Origin: Candidatus Njordarchaeota archaeon
Lineage (GTDB): Archaea; Asgardarchaeota; Njordarchaeia; Njordarchaeales; JAHKLH01
DNA: 12,051 bases
Direction: 5' to 3'
Assembly (NCBI GenBank): GCA_029856635.1
Contig: JAHKLH010000029.1
Coordinates: 1-12,051, forward strand
The stretch's first letter is position 1. Every line of letters starts with the position of its first letter. Positions 1-6,987 of the stretch are shown piece after piece. The position numbers and the translations under genes are program-made. Under the pieces are notes generated by a model that did no database searches, was not told the origin of the DNA, and saw nothing but the letters and a program-made list of their open reading frames with translations.

Positions 1-156
1 AAATTGATAAAAATTCGTTGCAAAGTACTCGGATACACTGGCGAAAAATTACTGAAAACTTATGCTATTTCTTCAGCAATTAATTTCATGGTAAATTTTG
101 CCAGTATCTTGGGTCTTGCAATACTACTACATAGTCTCTTACTATTGCTGCTTTAG
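1..156 (+). CDS. Possible C-terminal end of an unidentified plus-strand protein, cut by the window edge
   Basis: Frame 1 is open from the first base to a TAG at 154-156, giving 51 residues with no start in view. The middle looks like ordinary protein (for example GYTGEKLLKTYAIS), and the end is strongly hydrophobic with a leucine-rich tail, as in a terminal membrane segment. The stop lies 6 bases before the last codon of the convergent isomerase gene, a normal tail-to-tail arrangement. I do not recognise the family. Against this call, the minus strand of the same stretch also has protein-like frames (86-193 and 60-89), so only one strand can be right and the region could be non-coding. Confidence is low for that reason. 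Confidence 0.35.
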   Translation, partial: KLIKIRCKVLGYTGEKLLKTYAISSAINFMVNFASILGLAILLHSLLLLLL

Positions 157-162
157 TCTGTT

Positions 163-1122
163 CTAAATTCTGTATTCTTTTGATATTTGCCAAATTTCTT
201 TGTATAACTCCTTAAATGCTCGTAATACTTCCGATGGCGGAATAATACCAAACTCAGTTATTATCCCATCAATGTATTCTGGCGAAACTGTTTCAAATGC
301 TGGATTTAATACAATTACATTCTCTGGTGCATCAGGCCACACTTCGCTCGGATCTCTCATTTCAATTGGAGTATATTCTCCAAATGCTGTTCTAGGATCT
401 AACTTAAGAAGAGTTGCTGCGACATAAAGGGGAATATCAAACTCTTTCGCTGTAAGTGCAAGTAATCTGCTTCCAACTTTATTTATTATAACTCCCGTAC
501 TAGTTATGGCATCAGCACCAACTAATGCGAGATCGGGTTTGAAATGCCTTGCTGCCCATCTCATAGCACTATCAACAATATGATATACTTTTATACCGGA
601 TTTTGCTAACTCCCTAGAAGTTATTCTTCCCTGATACATTGGGCGCGTTTCTGAGGAAATTACAACAAAGCTTTTTCCTCTTTGCTTTGCCTCAATTAGT
701 ATCCTTACGACTGTTGAGGAGTGACAGTGAGTCATGATTGTTCCGTCATCTGGAATTCGTTTCCATCCAATTTCAACAATTTTTTCTATTGCGTGTTTTA
801 TCATAGAAATGTATTTCATCGACGTTATTTCAATGGCTTCTTTAATTTCATCTATTGATGCATTTTTCTTAGCTAGATTATTATAAGTGTAAAGAACATA
901 TTTTATTCCATTTTGCATTGCTGGCTCTGTTGGTCTGCTTTTTAATAGCATGTTAATTGCATCTTTGAATAATTCATGAAAATTTTCCTTTGGTGCATAT
1001 TTAACGAATTCCCTTAGTGCTTTTAATGCTTCAATTGTTATTTTTGTGGCACCTCTTATTTCTAGTTTGGAAATTTTTTGGCTTATTTCTCGGATTATCT
1101 CAAGGGGATCCTTTTTTGTCAT
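163..1122 (-). CDS. Ribose-1,5-bisphosphate isomerase (archaeal e2b2 / eIF-2B-like family)
   Basis: The enzyme converts ribose-1,5-bisphosphate to ribulose-1,5-bisphosphate in the archaeal AMP pathway and feeds RuBisCO in the cytoplasm. From the ATG at 1122 it has 319 residues, close to characterised archaeal enzymes. Visible landmarks are RGATKI near 23-28, SRPTEP near 62-67, the catalytic cysteine of THCHSS at 133, SETRP at 157-161, the catalytic aspartate of GADAI at 204, and NKVGS near 214-218. In the Thermococcus kodakarensis enzyme the catalytic pair is Cys133 and Asp202, from memory. The frame can be extended 7 codons to a TTG at 1143, but a TATA-like box at 1144-1151 sits 26 bases before the ATG, which favours a leaderless message starting at 1122. 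Divergent from the RuBisCO gene. True eIF-2B subunits share the fold; the Cys/Asp pair and the neighbour argue for the isomerase. Confidence 0.9.
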   Translation of the reverse strand: MTKKDPLEIIREISQKISKLEIRGATKITIEALKALREFVKYAPKENFHELFKDAINMLLKSRPTEPAMQNGIKYVLYTYNNLAKKNASIDEIKEAIEITSMKYISMIKHAIEKIVEIGWKRIPDDGTIMTHCHSSTVVRILIEAKQRGKSFVVISSETRPMYQGRITSRELAKSGIKVYHIVDSAMRWAARHFKPDLALVGADAITSTGVIINKVGSRLLALTAKEFDIPLYVAATLLKLDPRTAFGEYTPIEMRDPSEVWPDAPENVIVLNPAFETVSPEYIDGIITEFGIIPPSEVLRAFKELYKEIWQISKEYRI

Positions 1123-1143
1123 GCTAAACACAAATGTATGCAA

Positions 1144-1151
1144 TTATAAAA
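1144..1151 (-). promoter_or_regulatory. TATA-like box of the isomerase gene, leaderless type
   Basis: Read on the minus strand this is TTTTATAA. Its centre is about 26 bases upstream of the A of the ATG at 1122, the usual spacing from an archaeal TATA box to the transcription start. The message would therefore begin at or next to the start codon, and no Shine-Dalgarno site is seen before that ATG. The box overlaps the region just upstream of the alternative TTG start at 1143, which argues against that start. Confidence 0.5.
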
Positions 1152-1247
1152 GACTCGAAATTTTCTTATTATTATTCGCCGAATTTCATTTAGCTTTTAA
1201 AACTTAGGCAATAAGCAACGAATTATGAGAAAAATGTGGAGATTATT

Positions 1248-1367
1248 ATGCAATGGACAGATTATCTAACAAAAGGAAACAATGAAGTATGAAAGAAAAC
1301 TGCAGACTTGATTAAAAAGTCTTTAAGATTCTTGAAAATCAAAATAATCATTAATTGTGAATATTAG
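1248..1367 (+). pseudogene. Possible small gene remnant with one in-frame TGA
   Basis: From the ATG at 1248 the frame reads 14 codons to a TGA at 1290-1292, then stays open for 24 more codons to a TAG at 1365-1367. Both halves look like protein (for example WTDYLTKGNNEV, then KKTADLIKKSLRFLKI), and the frame is also open upstream to a TAA near 1215. One TGG-to-TGA change would unite them. It may be a decayed small gene, a sequencing error, or chance in AT-rich spacer DNA. I do not recognise a family, and no good ribosome site precedes it. Confidence 0.2.
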
Positions 1368-1379
1368 CTCGCATTAGAA

Positions 1380-1462
1380 TATATTCTCTAAGCACATCAA
1401 TTATCATTTGTTTCCGTGAGTAGCATTTATTTTGAAAATGGATTTTCTATATTCTCTTAGCA
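1380..1462. repeat. Pair of 15-base direct repeats upstream of RuBisCO
   Basis: TATATTCTCTAAGCA at 1380-1394 recurs as TATATTCTCTTAGCA at 1448-1462, 14 of 15 bases identical and 68 bases apart. The first copy overlaps the palindrome AGAATATATTCT at 1376-1387. The second lies about 34 bases before the RuBisCO start, next to the proposed TATA element. The placement suggests regulator binding sites, but in AT-rich DNA chance is possible. Confidence 0.35.
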
Positions 1463-1495
1463 TAGTCTAATATTCTTATAGGAAAGTGGTTAAAA

Positions 1496-2770
1496 ATGAG
1501 TTTGAAGTATTCTGAATTCATCGACTTGAATTATGTTCCATCCAAAACAGATATAATTGCAACGTTTTATGTAAAACCAGCTCCTGGGATTTCCATTGAA
1601 GATGCTGCGGCTAGAGTTGCTTCGGAGAGTAGTGTGGGTACTTGGACAGAATTGAGATTTGTTCCTTCACGAGTTAACAGAATAAAAGCAAGAGTATTTG
1701 AAATTGATAAAGAGAAAAGAATTGTAAAGATTGCATATCCAATAGAACTTTTTGAACTTGATTCTGATGCACCACCGAATATTCCACAATTTCTTTCATC
1801 AGTAGCTGGAAATATTTTTGGAATGAAAGCTATTGAGGGACTTAAGCTTTTAGACATACACCTACCAAAGGAATTCGTTAAGCATTTTCCTGGACCACAG
1901 TTTGGAATAAGTGGTGTTAGAAAAATAATGAAAGTCGAAAAACGACCAATAACTGCAACGGTTCCAAAACCAAAGGTAGGATTTTCGGCGGAGGAATTTG
2001 CAAAAGTAGCGTATGAATTATGGATTGGAGGAATTGATTTGTGCAAGGATGATGAAAATTTAACAAACTTGTCTTTCAATAAGTTCAAGGATCGTGTCTT
2101 ACTCTTAATGAAAATGCGGGAGAAAGTGGAGGAAGGAACTGGGGAACGAAAATCTGCGTTAATAAATATTACTGCGGAAACAAGGGAAATGCTAAAGAGA
2201 GCAAAGTTCATAGCTGATAATGGCGGAGAATTCGTGATGATTGATATAATTACTGTAGGATGGGCTGCTTTACAAACCGTGAGATACGAATTTGAAGATT
2301 TAAAGCTTGCGATTCATGCACACAGAGCAATGCATGCAGCATTTACTCGCAATAGAGAGCATGGAATATCAATGCTAGTGGTAACAAAACTATCAAGACT
2401 TATTGGAGTTGATCATCTGCACAGCGGGACCGCTGGAATTGGAAAAATGGAGAGTGAAGAAAAAGAGGTTTTAGCAATATGTGATGCTCTAAGAAATAAA
2501 TGGTTCCACATAAAGAGAACATTTCCAGTAGCATCAGGCGGACTTCATCCAGGAATTCTTCCTAACGTGATGAAGATCATGGGTACAGACATAATAGTAC
2601 AAGTTGGTGGTGGTGTATTTGGTCATCCATCGGGAATTCGTGCCGGTGCAGAAGCAGTTAGAGCTGCTATTGATGCGTTTTTAGAAAATGTTTCACTAGA
2701 AGAAAAAGCTCGTGAAAGTAAAGCATTATTTGAAGCACTCCAAAAATGGGGTGCTAAAAAGCCTCTTTGA
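1496..2770 (+). CDS. rbcL: Form III ribulose-bisphosphate carboxylase, large subunit
   Basis: It fixes CO2 onto ribulose-1,5-bisphosphate to give two 3-phosphoglycerates; in archaea this serves the AMP pathway rather than a Calvin cycle. The 424 residues carry all the main active-site positions (plant numbering in brackets): E44 (60), T49 (65), N106 (123), K158 and K160 (175, 177), the carbamylated K184 (201) with D186 and E187 (203, 204), H276 (294), H309 (327), loop-6 K317 (334), S347 (379), and the GGG phosphate-binding stretch at 371-373. This excludes a RuBisCO-like protein. Loop 6 reads GTAGIGKMES: one residue longer than in plants between H309 and K317, and with serine where glycine usually follows the KxE. 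The stretch after loop 6 is short for the family. No small-subunit gene is near, as expected for form III. Upstream is AATATT at 1469-1474, a possible TATA element for a near-leaderless start. Confidence 0.96.
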   Translation: MSLKYSEFIDLNYVPSKTDIIATFYVKPAPGISIEDAAARVASESSVGTWTELRFVPSRVNRIKARVFEIDKEKRIVKIAYPIELFELDSDAPPNIPQFLSSVAGNIFGMKAIEGLKLLDIHLPKEFVKHFPGPQFGISGVRKIMKVEKRPITATVPKPKVGFSAEEFAKVAYELWIGGIDLCKDDENLTNLSFNKFKDRVLLLMKMREKVEEGTGERKSALINITAETREMLKRAKFIADNGGEFVMIDIITVGWAALQTVRYEFEDLKLAIHAHRAMHAAFTRNREHGISMLVVTKLSRLIGVDHLHSGTAGIGKMESEEKEVLAICDALRNKWFHIKRTFPVASGGLHPGILPNVMKIMGTDIIVQVGGGVFGHPSGIRAGAEAVRAAIDAFLENVSLEEKARESKALFEALQKWGAKKPL

Positions 2771-2872
2771 AGTCAATTTGAACACATTAAGCTACTTTAT
2801 TATGATTTCACATGAATAATCATCTTGTTTACTAATGACACATTATGTGCATTAAAATTCATTCTCCCCTCG

Positions 2873-2878
2873 TTTTTT
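2873..2878 (+). terminator. Oligo-T stretch downstream of RuBisCO
   Basis: A run of six T follows a pyrimidine-rich stretch about 100 bases after the RuBisCO stop. Archaeal RNA polymerase can stop at such runs without a hairpin. It lies before the TATA-like box of the next gene, so the two genes are probably transcribed separately. Confidence 0.3.
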
Positions 2879-2902
2879 ACAACACTCTGTAAATCGTTAT
2901 TC

Positions 2903-2909
2903 TTATATA
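2903..2909 (+). promoter_or_regulatory. TATA-like box and SD for the large surface protein
   Basis: TTATATA at 2903-2909 is centred 26 bases before position 2932. A clear Shine-Dalgarno site, GAGGTG, lies at 2933-2938, seven bases before the ATG at 2946. Transcription would start just before the ribosome site, leaving a leader of about 15 bases. Confidence 0.5.
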
Positions 2910-2945
2910 GCTCCTAAACTCACTAAATTGTAGAGGTGCATGTGA

Positions 2946-5498
2946 ATGAAACGTTCATTTATTGCATTGCTTCTTGTTGTGATGATTTTACCGCCGTATG
3001 TAATGGCATTGAATATAACACCTAAGCAAACTACTACAACTGTAAACGCTTATGGAGAGTTCTTAAACATATGGATTGGCAAGAATCGTAGCATTGCTGT
3101 GCAGCTAATGGCAGCTGGTGGACAAATTACATTACCATTTGATACGAGTCGCTCAGAATTTGAAGGATTATTCTTAATGCGCCTTGGAATTGGCGTTGGC
3201 TTCAGGTGGTGGCTTTATTTCCACAGATCAATATGGGGAGATATACCTCCGGGAGTATCACTATTCCTAGTTTACAAGGGTGGAACTGAAGCAAACAATG
3301 TAGAGAAGGCATTTAATCTTTCAGAATACATTGGAAGCTTACTTGACATAGAATTCCAACCATTTTGGCATGAGCAAATTGGAGATGAAACACACATTTT
3401 ATTCTTTGCGGCAATAAATGAAACCATAGCTTGGGACATAATGAATTCCATGGTACTCAATGAATTTCCAGATGAGGGACTAGGACCAATTGCACGTTCT
3501 CCAGTAATTGAAGAGAATGTTATGGCAAAGCGTTATACACGTGCTTTCATTGAAATCATTAGAGATAAGAGAGATATTGACTTAGATAATGATACTACTG
3601 AATTTGTTCCAATACTTGGAGTTGCGTTCATCGTACCCAATGTCATCGAAGATTACAATGATGGTTGGTACAAACTCTCCCTAAAGACTGCACTCAGAAT
3701 GCCCGAAGATTTCATCTTTAGTCCCGCTTCGTACGCTAATGTAAGCATGGTAAAAGTCACATTCTTCATTCCCGTTGAAATAAATGAAACATATACAACG
3801 CCTCCAGATAATCCAGGATATGAATACAGCGGAATTCTACTATACTTCTTGAGAATAGGTGAGAAGAAAGAAAGAACTGAAGAAGACATTATCATTGTAG
3901 GAAAACCATATAACCTAACAGAAGAACTTGAAAAGACACCAATGATAATTACCGCATGGCTTTTGACTGATGTAGAAAGCGTTACAATGTGGAATATCGA
4001 TGCTACGAAATTCATATTTACCATATACATTGCAAATGTTGGTCTCGGTGAAGCAAAGAATGTAACAGTGGCTATTTTGCTCTACGATGAACATATTCAT
4101 GGTCTCATGCACATGATTGAGGAGTCACATTTAAACATAACTATTGGGGATCTAATCGAAGGTAATTGGACATATGAAAATATAACTGTAGAGGACAGAG
4201 AAATGCCAGCATTTGTTTACAGAATTGATAACATTTCTGGAAATTCAACAGTGTTTCTAAAGTTCAACTTAACGCTTCCAGTAAGCTTAAAGCAATTTTT
4301 GTTCGGAAGACCACTATTATTCTACTTCGCTCATGGTCCACTAATCTTCTACAAAGATTATGAAGGCAAGCTAGGATTTGCAATGGCTAATGGATTTATA
4401 CTACTACTAAGTAAAAAAGAAAACCTATTTACTTGGCCAATTCTAATCTTACGTGATATCACTATTGATCGAGAAGGAGAATTCTCAGCAAATGCCATAG
4501 TTTGCGTAGTTAATCACAATATAAGCACTGTAACAATAGACAGTGTTGACATATCAATTATCAGAGGATTATTTGCTGGATTAAGAGAAGCCAGAGATGT
4601 GAAAGAGTTAGCGCATGGATCCATCGAGGATAATATTGCTCCTGGAAATGTTAGTAATTGCTCACTACCTATACACGATAGACTTAGACCAGGATTTTGG
4701 ACTGTTGTTGCTCACACGGTCTTTGAATTCTCGATAGATGATCGTGAATACCGGCTTTCACTCTGTACAGAGTCCATTGGAGTGCCCATAGGAGTACCTG
4801 GAGGTGCAATACTGAGATGGAGAAGAATGCAAGGTTTGCCTATTCCTCATGCTGAGCTGGAAGTTGCAAAGAACATAAGCACTACGAACGATACTTTATA
4901 CATTACCGTAACTATTAGAAACGTGGGTGATGTCAACACATCAATTCATGTCATCGAATGGCTCAGAAGTGACATAATTGATAGCGTTACTGTAAAAGTT
5001 AATGAAACGGAAATTGGAGCTACTGTTATGTACGATACTCTACTAGGTGTTGCCATTATTAAGACTAGTTCGATCCGTCTTGATGTAAATACGACAGTCA
5101 TTGTGACAATTGAAGTTAAACTGAAGGCCAACATTTCCGTCAATATAACAATTAATCCAACATTGGTCAAATATGACTTCGGGCCGTATACTCCACCACG
5201 TGAAGATGCACCAGAAGATGCATATCATGGATGTGAAAAGGAAGAACATGGAGCTAAGGAAGGCGAAGAGGGAGGCGCCATGAGAATAGCAGAATTCGTT
5301 ATTGCTCAAACGGCAACTGAGGAATCCACATACACGAATCCTATTCCAAGTGTGTCTCTAATAACTCCAATATTACCACCAGGAGGCGAAGAGGTACCAC
5401 CCCCACAACCAGGACTAGGTCGTCTACTAATAATTCTCATTCCATTAATTGCCGGAATTGTTATTATCGTAGTAGTAGCTAAGAAGAAGTACTCATAA
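2946..5498 (+). CDS. Large secreted surface protein with C-terminal membrane anchor, unknown function
   Basis: The 850-residue protein starts with a Sec-type signal peptide (MKR, then a hydrophobic core to about residue 21) and ends with a proline-rich linker (about 805-822), one membrane helix (about 824-845) and a KKKYS tail, so most of it lies outside the cell. The outer part is beta-rich. Two stretches, about 332-385 and 634-690, have the look of CARDB or DUF11-type immunoglobulin-like domains (phrases IANVGLGEAKNVTV and ITVTIRNVGDVNT). I count 25 N-x-S/T sequons, a density typical of heavily glycosylated archaeal envelope proteins. An acidic, Gly-rich stretch near 755-780 precedes the linker region. 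Cysteines are few. The start is set by GAGGTG at 2933-2938. I see no catalytic motif. It may be an S-layer-like or adhesion protein; the function is unknown. Confidence 0.85.
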   Translation: MKRSFIALLLVVMILPPYVMALNITPKQTTTTVNAYGEFLNIWIGKNRSIAVQLMAAGGQITLPFDTSRSEFEGLFLMRLGIGVGFRWWLYFHRSIWGDIPPGVSLFLVYKGGTEANNVEKAFNLSEYIGSLLDIEFQPFWHEQIGDETHILFFAAINETIAWDIMNSMVLNEFPDEGLGPIARSPVIEENVMAKRYTRAFIEIIRDKRDIDLDNDTTEFVPILGVAFIVPNVIEDYNDGWYKLSLKTALRMPEDFIFSPASYANVSMVKVTFFIPVEINETYTTPPDNPGYEYSGILLYFLRIGEKKERTEEDIIIVGKPYNLTEELEKTPMIITAWLLTDVESVTMWNIDATKFIFTIYIANVGLGEAKNVTVAILLYDEHIHGLMHMIEESHLNITIGDLIEGNWTYENITVEDREMPAFVYRIDNISGNSTVFLKFNLTLPVSLKQFLFGRPLLFYFAHGPLIFYKDYEGKLGFAMANGFILLLSKKENLFTWPILILRDITIDREGEFSANAIVCVVNHNISTVTIDSVDISIIRGLFAGLREARDVKELAHGSIEDNIAPGNVSNCSLPIHDRLRPGFWTVVAHTVFEFSIDDREYRLSLCTESIGVPIGVPGGAILRWRRMQGLPIPHAELEVAKNISTTNDTLYITVTIRNVGDVNTSIHVIEWLRSDIIDSVTVKVNETEIGATVMYDTLLGVAIIKTSSIRLDVNTTVIVTIEVKLKANISVNITINPTLVKYDFGPYTPPREDAPEDAYHGCEKEEHGAKEGEEGGAMRIAEFVIAQTATEESTYTNPIPSVSLITPILPPGGEEVPPPQPGLGRLLIILIPLIAGIVIIVVVAKKKYS

Positions 5499-5511
5499 AA
5501 ATTTCGTATTC

Positions 5512-5532
5512 TTTTTTATTTTTTCAAAAAAT
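5512..5532. terminator. Bidirectional oligo-T/oligo-A terminator between convergent genes
   Basis: Two T6 runs (5512-5517 and 5519-5524) face the plus-strand surface protein gene that ends at 5498. An A6 run (5526-5531) gives T6 on the minus strand for the reductase gene that ends at 5569. Positions 5518-5532 form a perfect inverted repeat, ATTTTTT-C-AAAAAAT. The gap between the two genes is only 70 bases, so this element can stop both. Confidence 0.55.
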
Positions 5533-5568
5533 CCTTAAACTTGGAAATATTTGTTATTGAATGCTCAT

Positions 5569-6975
5569 TTATTTTTTAGCATAAAATGTATGCTGCAATG
5601 GGTCTCTCCAAAGCTTTTCTCTGGCCTCAGAAATTATCATTAGTGTCTTATTATGCCATTCCTTGAGTTTCTTTGGATTTTCTGGATATTCTTTGTAGTG
5701 TTTCTTAATCGCATAATATAGATCTTTTGCAATTTTTAATCGACGAAGCATGCTAATTTTTCCAGCAAGGATACTTCTTAATATCTTCTTCCAGAGTACT
5801 TTCTTCCATGCTTCTCTGCTTTTTGGTGATGCGGATTCAATCGCAAGAAGATCTTCTCCAGATACAAACTTATGTTTAATTATAAAATTGAGATATGCGT
5901 CTGGAAAACCTTGTAACAGAAGTCGCAATATCTCTAATGCTGCTGTTTTTGCTCCCTCATTACGCATGTATTTTACACCATAACTCCAGAGTTCTTCCTT
6001 AGCTAGAATTCTATTTGCATCAATTATATTAGCAATAGTTTCTGTAGCATAAAAGGCAGCCGTCATTGCATAACCCATTCCACCACCATGAAGAGGATTT
6101 GCTTGGGATGCAGCATCTCCAACTAAGATTAATCCGTCGGCTACTAGTTGAGACAAGGGTCTTCTTACAGGAACAATACCACCACCTGCGTGTATTACTC
6201 TTGTTACTTTTATGTTCCAGAATTGCTTGAATTTTTGGAGTAAATCTTTTGGATTTGGCGCATTTGATAGCGGTTGAATACCTAATCCAATATTAGCAAT
6301 ATTTTTTCCCTTGGGAAAAATCCATGCGTATCCACCTGGTGCAAATTTGTGACTTAAATAAATGTAAATTCTGTCATCAGACCAAGGATAATCTTCGTCA
6401 GATTCTACAATCTCTCGATAGCATGCAGCAATATCGAAAATATCAATGGATTTTTCTAGTAGAAGTGTTTCTGGAACTTTATTTCGTATCACTGCTCCAC
6501 ATCCGCTAGCATCAACAGTAACCTTTGCTCTGATTTTCTTTATCTCATTAGTTTTATTATCCTTAACTACAACGCCAGCAACACTATTACTTTCAACTAT
6601 GGGATACAATGCTACCGTATTATCCAATAAATGAACTCCTTTCGTTTCAGCATATTTAATAAATCGCTGATTTAGATGCAATCTGTTAATGGTAAATCCA
6701 CGTCCTGCTACTTCTAAAATATGTTTCCTATCTGGTGCAATAACCTCAGCTGAGTTTATATTACATGCTAATTCTGGACCGCTTGGTTTAGAAATTTTGA
6801 ATCTTTCAAAGTAGCTAGCAGAAATTCCATCACCACATACCTTATTTCCTATATTTTCTCTTGGCTTCATTTCTATTAATGCTATATCTATTCCTTCACG
6901 GGCGAGAAACATTGCCAGAGTTGATCCTGCGATGCTTGCTCCAACTATTACTATATCATAATCAAATTTCTGCAT
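5569..6975 (-). CDS. Geranylgeranyl reductase family FAD-dependent oxidoreductase
   Basis: This 468-residue flavoprotein most likely saturates the double bonds of geranylgeranyl chains in archaeal ether lipids (digeranylgeranylglycerophospholipid reductase or a close relative). The N-terminus is a Rossmann FAD fold: GASIAG at 12-17, with the acidic E35 that binds the ribose. KVCGDGIS at 45-52 carries the family's conserved Cys-Gly pair. DASG is at 155-158, the family signature PxxYxWxFP is seen as PGGYAWIFP at 213-221, and GDAASQANPLHGGG at 286-299 is the second FAD motif. A basic, helical C-terminal part of about 130 residues follows and is longer than in many homologues. It sits 11 bases downstream of the GGPP synthase gene, and its Shine-Dalgarno site GGGGGA (6982-6987) touches that gene's stop codon, so the pair is probably translationally coupled. 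The exact lipid substrate cannot be read from sequence. Confidence 0.92.
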   Translation of the reverse strand: MQKFDYDIVIVGASIAGSTLAMFLAREGIDIALIEMKPRENIGNKVCGDGISASYFERFKISKPSGPELACNINSAEVIAPDRKHILEVAGRGFTINRLHLNQRFIKYAETKGVHLLDNTVALYPIVESNSVAGVVVKDNKTNEIKKIRAKVTVDASGCGAVIRNKVPETLLLEKSIDIFDIAACYREIVESDEDYPWSDDRIYIYLSHKFAPGGYAWIFPKGKNIANIGLGIQPLSNAPNPKDLLQKFKQFWNIKVTRVIHAGGGIVPVRRPLSQLVADGLILVGDAASQANPLHGGGMGYAMTAAFYATETIANIIDANRILAKEELWSYGVKYMRNEGAKTAALEILRLLLQGFPDAYLNFIIKHKFVSGEDLLAIESASPKSREAWKKVLWKKILRSILAGKISMLRRLKIAKDLYYAIKKHYKEYPENPKKLKEWHNKTLMIISEAREKLWRDPLQHTFYAKK

Positions 6976-6981
6976 GACTAT

Positions 6982-6987
6982 TCCCCC
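6982..6987 (-). promoter_or_regulatory. Ribosome binding site of the reductase, overlapping the upstream stop
   Basis: On the minus strand the synthase stop TAG is followed at once by GGGGA, so that AGGGGGA-type sequence lies 6 bases before the reductase ATG at 6975. It shares a base with the stop codon. This fixes the start of the reductase and supports translation from one message. Confidence 0.6.

Larger units (their letters stand above)
1123..1495. other. Divergent spacer between isomerase and RuBisCO genes
   Basis: This 373-base gap must hold promoters for both divergent genes. It contains the TATA-like box of the isomerase, a short frame broken by one TGA (1248-1367), a perfect 12-base palindrome AGAATATATTCT at 1376-1387, and two 15-base copies of TATATTCTCWWAGCA-like sequence at 1380-1394 and 1448-1462 that differ at one base. 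Just before RuBisCO an AATATT at 1469-1474 is about 26 bases upstream of the ATG at 1496 and could be its TATA element. No RNA gene is visible. Confidence 0.5.

Noticed and set aside
163..1122. Reading the isomerase as a translation initiation factor eIF-2B subunit
   Set aside because: The family shares a fold, but the catalytic Cys and Asp, the RG and NKVGS landmarks, and the adjacent RuBisCO favour the isomerase.
1567..2211. A 214-codon open frame on the minus strand inside the RuBisCO gene
   Set aside because: It is antisense to a gene with every catalytic residue in place; its Ser/Phe-rich composition is typical of a shadow frame.
1496..2770. Possible RuBisCO-like (form IV) protein
   Set aside because: Form IV proteins lack several active-site residues; all those checked are present here.
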